This document shows positions 26,863-37,633 of a stretch of DNA of 37,949 bases, one piece after another. The stretch covers positions 1-37,949 of the forward strand of contig CACWLC010000032.1 of NCBI GenBank assembly GCA_902761605.1, written 5' to 3'. Numbering within the stretch: the stretch's first letter is position 1; every line of letters begins with the position of its first letter. This stretch comes from an uncultured Prevotellaceae bacterium. Lineage in GTDB: Bacteria; Bacteroidota; Bacteroidia; Bacteroidales; Bacteroidaceae. The translations under genes and the position numbers were made by a program. Under the pieces are notes generated by a model. It saw only the letters and a program-made list of their open reading frames with translations. It was not told the DNA's origin and did not search any database.

Positions 26863-27252
26863 TTAAGAGCGGTTAGACAGTCTTGCGAAGAAGAATGAAT
26901 GGTGAACGAGTGATACCACATAATACGCCATGAATACCATGAAGAACTGTAGCATCGTATCGTTCTTGTCAGCGAGATACCATGCGAACATCACTCCCAG
27001 TGCCAGTAGCAGTCTGAATCCCGACACTGCAGTAAAGAATGTCGGCAATGACTCCTTGTGGTTCGATGCCACCCAACGCCATATCAGTGCTATTGCCACA
27101 CCTGTCACCAGCAGGAAGGATGAACTGACAATCATCTCAGCCCACAGGTCTAAGTCCCACACCTTCCCCACGATTCTTACTAAGAAGTTCATCACCAAGA
27201 AGATGACGACGGTCTGAAGGATGTATTTCTTGCACTGTTTGTTGATGTCCAT
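26863..27252 (-). CDS. small membrane protein in ATP synthase operon, AtpI-like position
   Basis: A protein of about 129 aa with four hydrophobic segments (about residues 13-30, 42-60, 73-92 and 98-118). It lies between atpC and atpB, where other bacteria have AtpI, a c-ring assembly helper. I see no clear AtpI sequence signature, so assignment by position only is inference. The ATG at 27252 is preferred over a GTG two codons upstream. Confidence 0.75.
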   Translation of the reverse strand: MDINKQCKKYILQTVVIFLVMNFLVRIVGKVWDLDLWAEMIVSSSFLLVTGVAIALIWRWVASNHKESLPTFFTAVSGFRLLLALGVMFAWYLADKNDTMLQFFMVFMAYYVVSLVHHSFFFARLSNRS

Positions 27253-27270
27253 TATCACGCGCGTACCTTA

Positions 27271-27513
27271 TTATTTTAATTCTACACAGAGGCTAACCAC
27301 ATTCTTCTGCACCTCTACGAAACCGCCCAGAATCTCCAAAGATGTCTTACCCTCGCTGTTAAGATACTCTACAGTACCTTTCTGCAGGGTAGAGATGATT
27401 GGTGCGTGGTCAGTGAGTATCTCAAACTGTCCCATTGCTCCAGGCACAAGGACACTCTCTACCGTTCCATCGAACTCAATCTTTTCGGGCGAAACAATCT
27501 TCAGCTGCAACAT
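27271..27513 (-). CDS. atpC: F-type ATP synthase subunit epsilon (short form)
   Basis: An 80-aa protein containing only the N-terminal beta-sandwich (LKIVSPEKIEFDGTVESVLVPGAMGQFEILTDHAPII). The C-terminal two-helix domain that brakes ATP hydrolysis in longer epsilon subunits (about 135 aa) is absent. The next gene starts soon after the stop, so the short form is not a frame break. The spacer to atpD (32 nt) consists of TCAAGAATT-type repeats. Confidence 0.93.
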   Translation of the reverse strand: MLQLKIVSPEKIEFDGTVESVLVPGAMGQFEILTDHAPIISTLQKGTVEYLNSEGKTSLEILGGFVEVQKNVVSLCVELK

Positions 27514-27545
27514 AACTTCAATTTTTCAATTCTTGAATTCTTGAA

Positions 27546-29078
<1,533 letters not shown>

Positions 29079-29127
29079 TTAATATTTAAAGTTACTTATT
29101 CTGTTTAGAGTTATTTTTAGCTGATTG

Positions 29128-29135
29128 CAAAGATA
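29128..29135 (-). promoter_or_regulatory. -7 element for the ATP synthase operon
   Basis: TATCTTTG on the reverse strand, 55 nt upstream of the atpD ATG. A TTTC 19 nt further upstream is the best -33 candidate. Confidence 0.6.
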
Positions 29136-29214
29136 AACATTTTTTCTTAAACAAGAAAACATTTCCATAAAATATTTCTAAATTATATCACTTTAACCCC
29201 AAAATCGGACATTT

Positions 29215-30315
29215 TTACCTGTTCAGGGCGATGTTATAATTGAGATATTTGGGATTTCCTGTCACTTCTTCTATCACCTTCACAAACGGAGGGAAATTGA
29301 TTGTCTCTTTTTCCGTCACTCCCTTTGTCTCCATCATCACGAGGTCGCAGACTGGCTCAATGAAGGTGTCAATCTCAAAGAACTGTCCCTTCCAGATAAA
29401 GCTCTGACGGCGTTTCTTGATGGTAGCACGATATGGATCAGCCTGTTGCAACATCTGCTCGTAGAGGTTGTTGTCTACCTGTCGCTCCGTCTCTATCACC
29501 TCCGATTCCGAGAGGCGTTTCTTCGAGCGGTGCACATTGATCACCTTACCTCCGCTGAACTGTCTGCGACGCAGTCTCACCTCTGTTCCCGGCTCTGCCA
29601 CGAGATATGTCTGTGTTATCTCACTCTCCGAGCACTCTGGTATCTCTCCTGTTATCTCCACACGGAATATCTTCTCCTCCTGTGCTGGCTGCGGCAATCC
29701 AACTACCTTGGCTATCTCATTGAGCACACGGTTGAGCTTCGCCTCGAAGTCATCATGGTTGTTGATCACTCGCAGATGCGGATGACCCGTCCACGCATTG
29801 ATGATCTTCTTGTCCAGCTCACGAGCGATACGCAGACCTTCCTCGTTGGCCTGTTCGTATCGTGTGGCATTGGTGGCAGTGGTATAATACTGCTCAGCGC
29901 CATCGGCAGCCGACACCAGGTGAAGCACTGCATCATAGCGTTCCAGCAGTTCATTGGGATTGGTACCTGCCATCGCCGTTATCTCCTGCCATTCCTCGGG
30001 TTTAATATATGCCGAGATATCCATCGTTCCTCTGTCGCACACGATGAGCACGGGTTTTGTACATACCTCCGCGAGGGTCCTGAACTGATCCTCCAGAGCC
30101 AGTTGTGTCTCCAGGATAGCCCTCTCTCCCTGATAATATAGGTCGCGGTTGGGCGTGAGGTAGTTCCATCCCGCCGTACTGTATATCGTAGGCACCTCAG
30201 GCACGTTAAACACCTTATATCCGAAGCCGGAGAAATACTCCGTTATCTTCACCAGTGCAGTAGTCTTTCCCGCACAGGGTCCTCCTGTCAATACGATCTT
30301 CTTAATATCTCGCAT
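29215..30315 (-). CDS. AAA_28 NTPase with C-terminal CYTH-like domain
   Basis: A 366-aa protein in two parts. Residues 1-190 form a NadR/thymidylate-kinase-like P-loop NTPase (Walker A GGPCAGKTT at 11-19, VLIVCDRGTMDISAY near 88). From about 200 on, a CYTH/triphosphate-tunnel-like domain follows, with alternating charged strands (VRLRRRQ, KVINVHRSKKRL, FIWKGQFFEIDTF). The same domain pair is known in eukaryotic TTD14 proteins; the substrate here is unknown, with a phosphorylated nucleotide or polyphosphate being possible. It is the last gene of the kinase-NhaD operon, 30 nt after nhaD. Confidence 0.82.
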   Translation of the reverse strand: MRDIKKIVLTGGPCAGKTTALVKITEYFSGFGYKVFNVPEVPTIYSTAGWNYLTPNRDLYYQGERAILETQLALEDQFRTLAEVCTKPVLIVCDRGTMDISAYIKPEEWQEITAMAGTNPNELLERYDAVLHLVSAADGAEQYYTTATNATRYEQANEEGLRIARELDKKIINAWTGHPHLRVINNHDDFEAKLNRVLNEIAKVVGLPQPAQEEKIFRVEITGEIPECSESEITQTYLVAEPGTEVRLRRRQFSGGKVINVHRSKKRLSESEVIETERQVDNNLYEQMLQQADPYRATIKKRRQSFIWKGQFFEIDTFIEPVCDLVMMETKGVTEKETINFPPFVKVIEEVTGNPKYLNYNIALNR

Positions 30316-30320
30316 ATATA

Positions 30321-30348
30321 ATTATCATTTATACATTATCATTTATCA
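30321..30348 (-). repeat. intergenic direct repeat of ATAAATGATAAT type
   Basis: Two copies of ATAAATGATAAT in tandem on the reverse strand fill the spacer between nhaD and the NTPase gene, overlapping the nhaD stop. See also 6882-6907 and 31747-31779. Confidence 0.7.
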
Positions 30349-31743
30349 CATCACCGCCCACAGTGCTGTCATTCCGACAATCCATCCAACGAGCACCTTC
30401 GGTGTAATGTTCTTAATATACCATCCCAGCTTCACATGCTCCATCTTCATCAGTGCGATACCTCCGATGCTGCCCACAGACAACAGACATCCTCCAACTG
30501 CTGTTGCATAGGCGATAATCTTCCAGTAGGCACCGTTCTGTACGAAGTTTGCCATATAGTCTGAGTCCACCCACATAACGAGCTGCCGGTTCTCGAGCAG
30601 AGGATAGAGCGATATGTTGCTGATGGCGATGGTGAAGGTGTCAACGATACTGCTCAACAGTCCTGACAGCACTCCCACTATCCACACATTATGTATATTA
30701 TAGTCTATCCATGCCGACACATCGCCGAACACTCCCGTCTCTGTCACCACGCCCATACCCAGCATGATACCCATCACGAAGAGCATCTGCTGTATCGACC
30801 CGTATTTCAGAGCCTGTGGCATACGGCGCTCCATCATCACGTCGGCATTCATCAGCTTGCGGTTAAATGCCTCGTTGACCACCCACAGAACACTGAGCAC
30901 ACAGAGAGCACCGAGGAATGGTGACAGCTTGGTAATGTTATGGAATGTAGGGATAAACCATAGTCCACCGATACCTACGAAGAGCATCACTATTCTCTGC
31001 CACTGGTTGAGGTTGGTGTCGTCGCCTCGATACGGCATCGGCGACCACTGGGTGTCGAGCTTGTCAGGCAACTGTCTGTTGATCAGTACCGTAGGTATCA
31101 CCCATGCCAGCACAGCGGGCAGTGCGAGAGTCATCGAGAAGTCTGATGCCGTCACGCGCCCGTCTTCCCAAAGCAGTATTCCCATAGGATCGCCTATCAC
31201 CGTAAAGCATCCTCCGCAGTTGGCTGCTATCACGATGGCGCTACCGATGAGCATCCTCTGTCGGCGGTTCTGTACTATCGAGTGCATTATCACGAGCATC
31301 ATAGTGGCGGTTGTCAGGTTGTCGAGGTTGGCGGATATGATAAACGTGGCGAAGGTAATGGTCCACAACAGTCGTTTGGGGTTACGTGTCTTTATCCATT
31401 TCTGTATGAAGTCGAAGCATCCGTTGTTGTTGAGTATCTCGATTATCGACATAGTTGCCAGTAGGAACATCACGATACTCGCAGCCCGTCCAACGTAGCT
31501 CAGGAATATCTCATTATAGATAAAAAACTTCACCGCATTACTCGACGGCTCTTCACCAGCCAGATACTCTGCATACTCACGCGGGTGCTGTGACATCACG
31601 AAGTCAGTACCCCAGCTGATGTATACCACCCAGCCAATGGTACCCAGAAACACAGCTATCGCCGACTTGTTCACCCTGGTCAGATGACCGGTGGCAATCA
31701 GCAGGTAGCTTATAATAAGCATCGAAACGATGATAAGTGTCAT
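30346..31743 (-). CDS. nhaD: NhaD-type Na+/H+ antiporter
   Basis: A 465-aa inner-membrane protein of the ion transporter superfamily with about 11-13 hydrophobic segments. NhaD hallmarks are NLDNLTTATMMLV (near 160) and NCGGCFTVIGDPMGILLW (near 200). LSSIVDTFTIAISNISLYP and AVGGCLLSVGSIGGIALM are in the second half. It exchanges cytosolic Na+ or Li+ for protons. It lies between a sensor kinase and an NTPase gene in one operon, next to the ATP synthase locus. Confidence 0.93.
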   Translation of the reverse strand: MTLIIVSMLIISYLLIATGHLTRVNKSAIAVFLGTIGWVVYISWGTDFVMSQHPREYAEYLAGEEPSSNAVKFFIYNEIFLSYVGRAASIVMFLLATMSIIEILNNNGCFDFIQKWIKTRNPKRLLWTITFATFIISANLDNLTTATMMLVIMHSIVQNRRQRMLIGSAIVIAANCGGCFTVIGDPMGILLWEDGRVTASDFSMTLALPAVLAWVIPTVLINRQLPDKLDTQWSPMPYRGDDTNLNQWQRIVMLFVGIGGLWFIPTFHNITKLSPFLGALCVLSVLWVVNEAFNRKLMNADVMMERRMPQALKYGSIQQMLFVMGIMLGMGVVTETGVFGDVSAWIDYNIHNVWIVGVLSGLLSSIVDTFTIAISNISLYPLLENRQLVMWVDSDYMANFVQNGAYWKIIAYATAVGGCLLSVGSIGGIALMKMEHVKLGWYIKNITPKVLVGWIVGMTALWAVM

Positions 31744-31746
31744 ACT

Positions 31747-31779
31747 ATTATCATTTATTCTTTATCCGTTATCATTTAT
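31747..31779 (-). repeat. degenerate intergenic repeat of ATAAATGATAAT type
   Basis: On the reverse strand ATAAATGATAAC and ATAAATGATAAT are separated by 9 nt in the spacer between the kinase stop and the nhaD ATG. Confidence 0.6.
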
Positions 31780-33335
31780 ATTATCTTCACCGGTGCCCAG
31801 AACCATACAACAGTTCCCCTACCGTCTTCCTCATTGTCCCTCGCACCCATCTGTCCTCCATCCTTGTCGATAATAGCCTTACAGATGCTCAGTCCGAGAC
31901 CCGGTGTCTCTTCCTGCAGATATGTATTCTTGTCCGACAGGAGGGCGAAGATGTTCTCCTTCAGGTTCTCCGGCAGTCCTCGGCCAGTATCCTTCACTTC
32001 CACGAAGATACCGTCCTGCTTGGCGTAGTAAGTGAGAGTGATGGTACCCTCAGTGGTATACTCACGGGCATTGTCCAACAGATGCATCACGATCACTCTG
32101 AGCAGTTTCTCATCCAGTCTTGCCCTCATACCTCCTATGGGGTCAACCACCTTCAGCAGCACACCCTCATGCAGCTGCATACGGGTCTCTGCAGCATACT
32201 CCGCCATCTTCTGCTCCACGTCGACTACCGTACGGTCGAAGAGCTGATTGTTTCCCTCAATATCCGACAGCGACAGCAACTCGTTAATCAGGTGCAGCAG
32301 CTGCAGTCCGTTGCTGTTTATCAGTCCCAACAGTTCCTTCTGTTCATCTTCGGGCATAATCTCCGTGGGCGAACTCATCAGCAAGTCAGAGAATCCTATG
32401 ATGGCATTCAGCGGTGTACGCAGCGAGTGGCTGAGGTTACTGAGGAAGATATCCTTCAGCTCCTCACTCTTCTTGGCCCGATCCATCTCTTTCATTATCA
32501 TCTTTCTGGCTATTCGTTCCTGTACTATCACCAGCACAAGACCAACGATGATGACAGAGGCCAGCAGCCACCATACCCATCTGGGGATCACCGTCTTTCC
32601 GAAAGCCGCTCTTATATTGCCGTAAACGTCGTCTATCTCTCCTTCATCCTCCATCTTGTCGAGTTCTGTGTTGATTGCGTCGATAAGCTTTTTGTCGTGG
32701 CTCACATAGCAATACTCTCTCGGTGTCAGTGCGAGGTCGGCTGAGCTAAGGTCGTCGAGTTCCAGCTCCCCGATGAAATAGCGAGCCTGAAATCGGAAAC
32801 ATATCAGTGCGTCGTACTTACCCTTCTGCAGATCTAGGAACGCGCCCTTCAGGTCTTCCACCACCATCGCTTTGGCTCCCACCTTGGTGAGGGTGTCGAT
32901 GATAGGTCTCGACTTCATCAGGGCTATCTTCTTACCCTCCACGTCGCGCAGTCCGAAACGGCCCTCCGACTTCTTTGAGTAAACTATCTGGTAATAGAGT
33001 CTGAACACGGCTCTTGAGTAGTTCGTCTGGTCCTTACGGTATGGTGAATATACCATCATGCCGAGGTCCACCTTTCCGTGCAGCACGTCGCCTGCGATAT
33101 TCGCCCATGTATTTGGAGCAAAGGTGAAAGGTATGTCCATCCTCTCCATCAGCCTGCGAGTAAACTCCACGTCGAAGCCACGGGGAATACCTTTTCCATC
33201 GATGTATTCCATCGGGGCATAGTCCATGTCGATACCGAAGAGCAGTGGTTTATCCTTCGAATAGCCAAGGTTGTCAGCACTTGCCGAAAGGGCAAGCGTC
33301 AGCAGCAGTAGTAGGTTTAGTATTCTCTGTCGCAT
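31776..33335 (-). CDS. sensor histidine kinase with periplasmic SBP_bac_3 binding domain
   Basis: A 519-aa protein. A signal peptide (1-20) is followed by a periplasmic amino-acid-type binding domain (about 30-245; LLFGIDMDYAPMEYIDGKGIPRGFDVEF, KVDLGMMVYSP). A membrane helix lies at about 253-271 and a short coiled linker follows. HisKA has H303 in LSHSLRTPLNAIIGFSDLL, and the HATPase domain has LLDNAREYT, DTGRGLP and GLGLSICKAI. It lacks a receiver, so the partner regulator is elsewhere. The ligand is probably a small molecule, as for related kinases, but cannot be read from the sequence. It is the first gene of the nhaD operon. Confidence 0.92.
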   Translation of the reverse strand: MRQRILNLLLLLTLALSASADNLGYSKDKPLLFGIDMDYAPMEYIDGKGIPRGFDVEFTRRLMERMDIPFTFAPNTWANIAGDVLHGKVDLGMMVYSPYRKDQTNYSRAVFRLYYQIVYSKKSEGRFGLRDVEGKKIALMKSRPIIDTLTKVGAKAMVVEDLKGAFLDLQKGKYDALICFRFQARYFIGELELDDLSSADLALTPREYCYVSHDKKLIDAINTELDKMEDEGEIDDVYGNIRAAFGKTVIPRWVWWLLASVIIVGLVLVIVQERIARKMIMKEMDRAKKSEELKDIFLSNLSHSLRTPLNAIIGFSDLLMSSPTEIMPEDEQKELLGLINSNGLQLLHLINELLSLSDIEGNNQLFDRTVVDVEQKMAEYAAETRMQLHEGVLLKVVDPIGGMRARLDEKLLRVIVMHLLDNAREYTTEGTITLTYYAKQDGIFVEVKDTGRGLPENLKENIFALLSDKNTYLQEETPGLGLSICKAIIDKDGGQMGARDNEEDGRGTVVWFWAPVKII

Positions 33336-33368
33336 TGGCTATTTAAAGGTTTATCCTCATATTGGCTA

Positions 33369-33400
33369 CAAAATTAGGCAAAATAATCCAAATCACCAAA
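33369..33400 (-). promoter_or_regulatory. sigma-ABfr-type promoter of the kinase-nhaD-NTPase operon
   Basis: Reverse strand TTTG (33400-33397), 20 nt, TAATTTTG (33376-33369), 33 nt upstream of the kinase ATG. Confidence 0.75.
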
Positions 33401-33432
33401 TAATATACGATATTATTTTGCTTAAACCCCGA

Positions 33433-33467
33433 AAAAAATTAAAAACCCGGAGGACATCACCCCGGGT
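33433..33467 (-). terminator. rho-independent terminator of the accessory module
   Basis: On the reverse strand ACCCGG...CCGGGT (with an inner GG/CC pair) is followed by TTTTTAATTTTTTT. It lies 22 nt after the stop of the P5-like gene and ahead of the kinase promoter, so it insulates the housekeeping operon from the accessory genes. Confidence 0.82.
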
Positions 33468-33488
33468 CTTCAGTTATTTTCACAGCGA

Positions 33489-33908
33489 TTACTGTCCTAC
33501 CCTTGCGAGGGTCCAGCCTTGCATCATGGAGAAGACGTCGGGCTGACGACCGCCCTCAACGATAGCCATCGCCAGACCGAGGGCCATCCAACGGGATGGA
33601 TAGAGCGACGGGATACCTAATGGCTCTTCGGAATCGATGCCAGTGAGGTCTGATACCTTCTTGATATAGGCCTCTGTATCATTCTCATTGGATGGAGCCC
33701 ATCTCTTGATGATCTTGCGGATGGTAAACAGACGATACTTATGATAGTAAGTCTTGGTGAGGATCACGAAGGCTGCCCTCCAACCCATTGCCATTGATTC
33801 AAACTTAAAGAATGAAGGGTCGTTCTGCTTTGCATCCAAACCCTGCCACTGATCCTTACTACGACGGATATTAAGTGGATTATTATTACGAATATTTCTT
33901 GGTGTCAT
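33489..33908 (-). CDS. structural protein P5-like (phage-type peptidoglycan-associated) protein
   Basis: A 139-aa protein beginning MTPRNIRNNNPLNIRRSKDQWQGL. This pattern is found in phage P5-like structural proteins and related lysozyme-like enzymes that are common in Bacteroidota mobile elements. FESMAMGWRAAFVILTKTYYHKY and TIRKIIKRWAPSNENDTEAYIKKVSDLTGI continue the family pattern. There is no signal peptide. Muralytic activity is not demonstrated. It is the last gene of the accessory module and is followed by a terminator. Confidence 0.78.
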   Translation of the reverse strand: MTPRNIRNNNPLNIRRSKDQWQGLDAKQNDPSFFKFESMAMGWRAAFVILTKTYYHKYRLFTIRKIIKRWAPSNENDTEAYIKKVSDLTGIDSEEPLGIPSLYPSRWMALGLAMAIVEGGRQPDVFSMMQGWTLARVGQ

Positions 33909-33964
33909 AATTGTAAAAATGTAAATTGATAAAAAATAAAAAAAGACGTAAGACGTTTCAGACG

Positions 33965-36415
33965 CTATTTGCGATTCTTTTTCTGTGATGATGCCTTGAT
34001 ATCCTTATTCACCTTCTTGAACTTGCCATCAGGCAGCATTTCTATTAACCCTGACTTATTCCATCGCCATACTACGTCACGGTTATGCGAGAGGATCTTC
34101 TGATCATTCATCTTCTGTTTCAGCTGGTCACGAGTAAACTCTTCTGGCATCATATCAAACAGGATTCCTGTCTTCGAAGGCCTCTTCTCCTTGCCATTAA
34201 GCACCTCATTGGTATCCTTGCCATACTTCGCTATCAGCGCCTCCACAGCGTAGTTGCTCACATAGAGGGCATTGGCTATGACCTTCTTCTTGACATCTGC
34301 CGTTGGCTTCTCTCCGAGCAGATAGAAGATGATCATTCCGGCCCTGAATCCGTCGTTGGCAGCACGTCGGCGATAGGTATCCCTGGCACGGCTTACCTCC
34401 TTCAGACTCAACAGGCGCTGTTGTTCCAGCCAGTCTTCTATCACGTCGTTAAGCCAGTCGAGGTTCATAAAGTGCTCCTCTGCCACATTGCCCTGCTCAT
34501 CCATCGAGAGCGAGTGGTACACATGGTTTACCGTATCCGTTATCACCTTCTGCTGCAAGGCCGACAGAGGCTTCCACTTAGGTATCTTCGCACCAAACTG
34601 ATCAGGCAGCATCACCGGAATAGTTCTTGTCACCAGACCATCCTCGACATTGCGGAAGAACTTGCCCATCGAGAGGGGTGTCCCAGATACGAGAAGGTTA
34701 TAAAAGATTCTTGCCTTTCCTGAGAACGAATTCTCCGACATGAATTTCTGTCCGGCAATACCGTTCTCGTATGCTATTCGGTAGATGTCAGAGAGCTGGC
34801 CCCAGGTGCCACGATTATGCTGCTTTACCATCGTGTCTACCTCAGGGCAGATAGTTACCGAGTGCAGGCCTTTATTCTGGTAGTTCTGCTTCAACAGGGC
34901 GGTCACTGACACCGTGGCGGGGATGATACGCTGAATCACCATCGGGTCTTCAGGCTGCTTCGCCTTGTTGCGGCATTTCTTCAGCTCCCGTTCATACTCT
35001 ATCTGCTTCTCTTCGCCCTTGGCATCATCGGCAGCCATAGGCTCCAGTAGCATATCGCTGACGTCGATAATCCACGACTTACCTGAACCGGAATCGCCCT
35101 CAACAGTTACGAAGAACGAAGGTGAATGGACACGTCCGTCAAAATACCTCGCTCGGAGCTTCGAGGCGATACATGCAAGACAGAAGAGTACGGTAAAATA
35201 GATCATCTCCACATAATCCTTCGGAGCCCTGCTCACCCACTGCTTAAACACCGGCACCAACGGTGGCAGACTTTCTCCCCAGCTGCTCTTATACTCTCCG
35301 TCGTAATCGTCCTTGCCAAGACTGGCAATAAACTCATCATCATCGAGAGCATCCTCATCCTGTTCGTCCACCTGCATCGAGGCATCGTCGATACCCATCT
35401 CGTGGAGCACCTTCCAGAGCAGATAAGGCAGTTTCTCCGACGGTCTGCGCTTGGCAGCACTCTTGGCGATAGGCTCTACCTCATCCCATTTCAGACCCCA
35501 GTAAGGTATCAGCGTCTGTAGCACCTCTTCCTTATAGTCCACAATCGGGGCCATGTTCGAGAGCACCTTATAGGTTCTGGTGTTCCTGTCGCCTACATCC
35601 GGCTTTCCGCCACAGAGGGTAATCACATTATCCCTTATCTCCGTCAATTTATGCCCCCGATACTCGGTCTGCAACCTCTCTCCGTTGCTCCCCACCGGCA
35701 TCCCCTCGGCATCAAACCTTAGATGCAGCTCATAATCCCCTCTCTTCTCATCGCTTTGCGCCTCTTGCTTTTCGCTGGGACTCTCAGCGTCACATGGGGA
35801 TGTGACGCCCTCATCTACCCCATCATCTTTCAATATTCCATTATCAAAATATATCCAGAAATCCAGCGTCGGCACGAAGCTCGGATGCCCGATATCCTTT
35901 ACTTTTCCATCGATACTCTCAGCAGCAGGATCATCCTTATGCATCTTCTTAAACTCCTCGATATTCGCCTCATTATCCTTCCCTGGCAACAGCTTTGTCA
36001 GGATAATTCTCAACCCTTCTCCACTTGGAGTAACATGGGCACCCTTGGTATGTTCCTTCATCACCTTTGCCACCATCTGCCTGCGCTCCTCATCCTTGAT
36101 GGCCTTGGCATCAAGCAGCCTGTAATACACCTCTGTCGGATCTTCCTTCAGGTGGTCGCAGTCGATAAAGAACAGTCCTGTATCCATTGCTCCCTCAGTA
36201 CCTCTCGGACTACCGTCCTTATACCTTGCTCCCCATGTCACCACAGGCAGCATCTCCTTTCCTGGACGGATATCCTCGCCCGCCTTCTGCAGCTCTGCTA
36301 TCTTAGCCATACCGTTTTTGGTCTGCCTTGATGTCTGGAGCTTGCTCAAGACCGCAGTGGTCAGTGTCTTCGCACTGCGGTCCTTTACACTGTTAAAATA
36401 ACTCGGTCTCATCAT
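33965..36415 (-). CDS. VirE-N / DUF3987 primase-helicase-like protein
   Basis: An 816-aa protein. The N-terminal part (about 50-195) resembles the VirE-N (BT4734/BF3469) primase-polymerase-like domain with FFIDCDHL (D85, D87) and [13 protein letters not shown] (127-139). The middle (about 245-330) is of the primase C-terminal type. From about 380 it is a DUF3987-type ATPase with Walker [10 protein letters not shown] (439-447). Such proteins occur in Bacteroidota mobile elements and are thought to act in replication of the element. The C-terminus is rich in Lys and Ser. It overlaps the preceding gene by ATGA. Confidence 0.85.
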   Translation of the reverse strand: MMRPSYFNSVKDRSAKTLTTAVLSKLQTSRQTKNGMAKIAELQKAGEDIRPGKEMLPVVTWGARYKDGSPRGTEGAMDTGLFFIDCDHLKEDPTEVYYRLLDAKAIKDEERRQMVAKVMKEHTKGAHVTPSGEGLRIILTKLLPGKDNEANIEEFKKMHKDDPAAESIDGKVKDIGHPSFVPTLDFWIYFDNGILKDDGVDEGVTSPCDAESPSEKQEAQSDEKRGDYELHLRFDAEGMPVGSNGERLQTEYRGHKLTEIRDNVITLCGGKPDVGDRNTRTYKVLSNMAPIVDYKEEVLQTLIPYWGLKWDEVEPIAKSAAKRRPSEKLPYLLWKVLHEMGIDDASMQVDEQDEDALDDDEFIASLGKDDYDGEYKSSWGESLPPLVPVFKQWVSRAPKDYVEMIYFTVLFCLACIASKLRARYFDGRVHSPSFFVTVEGDSGSGKSWIIDVSDMLLEPMAADDAKGEEKQIEYERELKKCRNKAKQPEDPMVIQRIIPATVSVTALLKQNYQNKGLHSVTICPEVDTMVKQHNRGTWGQLSDIYRIAYENGIAGQKFMSENSFSGKARIFYNLLVSGTPLSMGKFFRNVEDGLVTRTIPVMLPDQFGAKIPKWKPLSALQQKVITDTVNHVYHSLSMDEQGNVAEEHFMNLDWLNDVIEDWLEQQRLLSLKEVSRARDTYRRRAANDGFRAGMIIFYLLGEKPTADVKKKVIANALYVSNYAVEALIAKYGKDTNEVLNGKEKRPSKTGILFDMMPEEFTRDQLKQKMNDQKILSHNRDVVWRWNKSGLIEMLPDGKFKKVNKDIKASSQKKNRK

Positions 36416-36780
36416 GCCTTCTTATTCAAAAGGTTAAAATACTCCTTCATCTCCTCGATGGCACCGTCTTCCAGCACCTTGTCGAGTCCATCACACACAT
36501 CACGCTTCAGTTCCTCCACGATATCCTCCGGACTGAGCTTGCTCGACACGGCTGCATACACACCCACATGTCTTCTGCCCATCTTGATCCATCCGTTGAC
36601 CAGGTCGCGCAACGTCAGTATCAGCGGCTTCTTACGAGGCTGGCGGTTATACGGCTTGAACTCCAGCACCATCTTCCCGTCAATCTCCACATACCTTAGT
36701 CTACCACTCACTACGAGCTCACCCTTACTCTTCTTCAGGGCCAGCATGGCTTCGTCGCCAAAAAATACTTTTTTAATCAT
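36412..36780 (-). CDS. accessory-module protein of unknown function (122 aa)
   Basis: I do not recognise a family. The N-terminal half is predicted beta-rich and basic ([32 protein letters not shown]). The C-terminal half is helical and acidic ([33 protein letters not shown]). The four-base overlap with the VirE-N/DUF3987 gene suggests translational coupling and a joint task, perhaps in nucleic-acid handling (inference). Confidence 0.75.
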   Translation of the reverse strand: MIKKVFFGDEAMLALKKSKGELVVSGRLRYVEIDGKMVLEFKPYNRQPRKKPLILTLRDLVNGWIKMGRRHVGVYAAVSSKLSPEDIVEELKRDVCDGLDKVLEDGAIEEMKEYFNLLNKKA

Positions 36781-36880
36781 TTTGTTGAAAGATTTCGAGT
36801 CTTATGGGTCAGAGCGAAGAGATAGCTGTCGACAATTTAAACCTGGTACTCTTCCCTCACTCGTCACCTTTCAACCCCAG

Positions 36881-36915
36881 TATATTTTTTATTTTATATT
36901 TTTTATTTTTTATTT
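36881..36915 (-). repeat. 35-nt A/T repeat, copy 2
   Basis: Identical over 35 nt to 25747-25781. It overlaps the stop codon of the upstream gene (36910-37182). The rest of the spacer to the next start (36781-36880) holds no gene or promoter that I can see. Confidence 0.8.
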
Positions 36916-37182
36916 AATCTTCACGATTTCCCTTGCCAGAACATCCTGATAATACACTCCCTGATTCTCATGCGATGAGAAACTTAGATCGGCTGCCACC
37001 AGCTCTCCCTCCTGATACTTCACCGTTGCACCGTTGCCCAGTACAATAGCGACGTATTCAGTGTAGTTGTCGCCAATCTCCTTCAATCGGATGATACACT
37101 TCTGGATCTTCTGACCCTCTTGTTTCTTACTTGTTACTTCGATGGGCTCTGTCTGTCCCACAACTCTTAAAATTTTGACCAT
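36910..37182 (-). CDS. small probable OB-fold-type protein of the accessory module
   Basis: A 90-aa protein composed of short beta strands (KILRVVGQTEPIEV, IQKCIIRLKEI, EYVAIVLGNGATVKY, ELVAADLSFSSHENQGVYYQDVLAREIVKI). The pattern resembles small OB-fold, DNA-binding-type proteins of phages and mobile elements. No definitive motif is visible, so the single-strand-binding idea is inference from strand pattern and from the adjacent primase-like gene. Confidence 0.7.
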   Translation of the reverse strand: MVKILRVVGQTEPIEVTSKKQEGQKIQKCIIRLKEIGDNYTEYVAIVLGNGATVKYQEGELVAADLSFSSHENQGVYYQDVLAREIVKIK

Positions 37183-37195
37183 AATAATTTTTTGT

Positions 37196-37621
37196 TTAAA
37201 TGTTAATATAAATCGAGCCTTTTTGCTCTGTGTATTCCTTTCTTATCTGCTCCGTCGACATTATCTGAGTCGCTAATATCTTACTCTCATAATAATCTTC
37301 ACGTTGCTGCAGGTACTTCTCTCGGTGATAGTTCAGATAGTCCAGGCTCTTAACCTTACCATTACCCTCACCGGCATTCTGAAGTTTAGGATGCATCTCC
37401 CACTGACTGCAATACTGCCACGAAGCCACTTCGTAATCAATCTTACTGCACATGCGCCCGTCATTGGTTATCTTCCTGTACTTACACGATGCACAGCATC
37501 TGCGTATCTCCATTCCATATCGGTTTCTCATAACTTCGGAGATTATTTGCATCTTCTCTGCCACTTCGTAAACCTCACATCGGTCTCTGAAGTTCATTTT
37601 TACTACTTTTGCTTTTTTCAT
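37196..37621 (-). CDS. cysteine-rich protein of unknown function (141 aa)
   Basis: The N-terminal half carries CCASCKYR, MCSKIDYEV and YCSQW, four or five cysteines that could bind zinc or a cluster. The C-terminal half is helical and charged (DYLNYHREKYLQQREDYYESK). I do not recognise a family. It is 13 nt before the next gene of the module and 12 nt after the preceding one. Confidence 0.72.
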   Translation of the reverse strand: MKKAKVVKMNFRDRCEVYEVAEKMQIISEVMRNRYGMEIRRCCASCKYRKITNDGRMCSKIDYEVASWQYCSQWEMHPKLQNAGEGNGKVKSLDYLNYHREKYLQQREDYYESKILATQIMSTEQIRKEYTEQKGSIYINI

Positions 37622-37633
37622 AATTTTGTATTC

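Noticed and set aside
31737-32744. Plus-strand open frame of 335 codons antisense to the sensor kinase
   Set aside because: No family features; the opposite strand encodes a complete kinase with all boxes.
33336-33488. An attachment site at the left end of the accessory module
   Set aside because: I found no tRNA gene or clear direct repeat there; the region is explained by a terminator and the kinase promoter.
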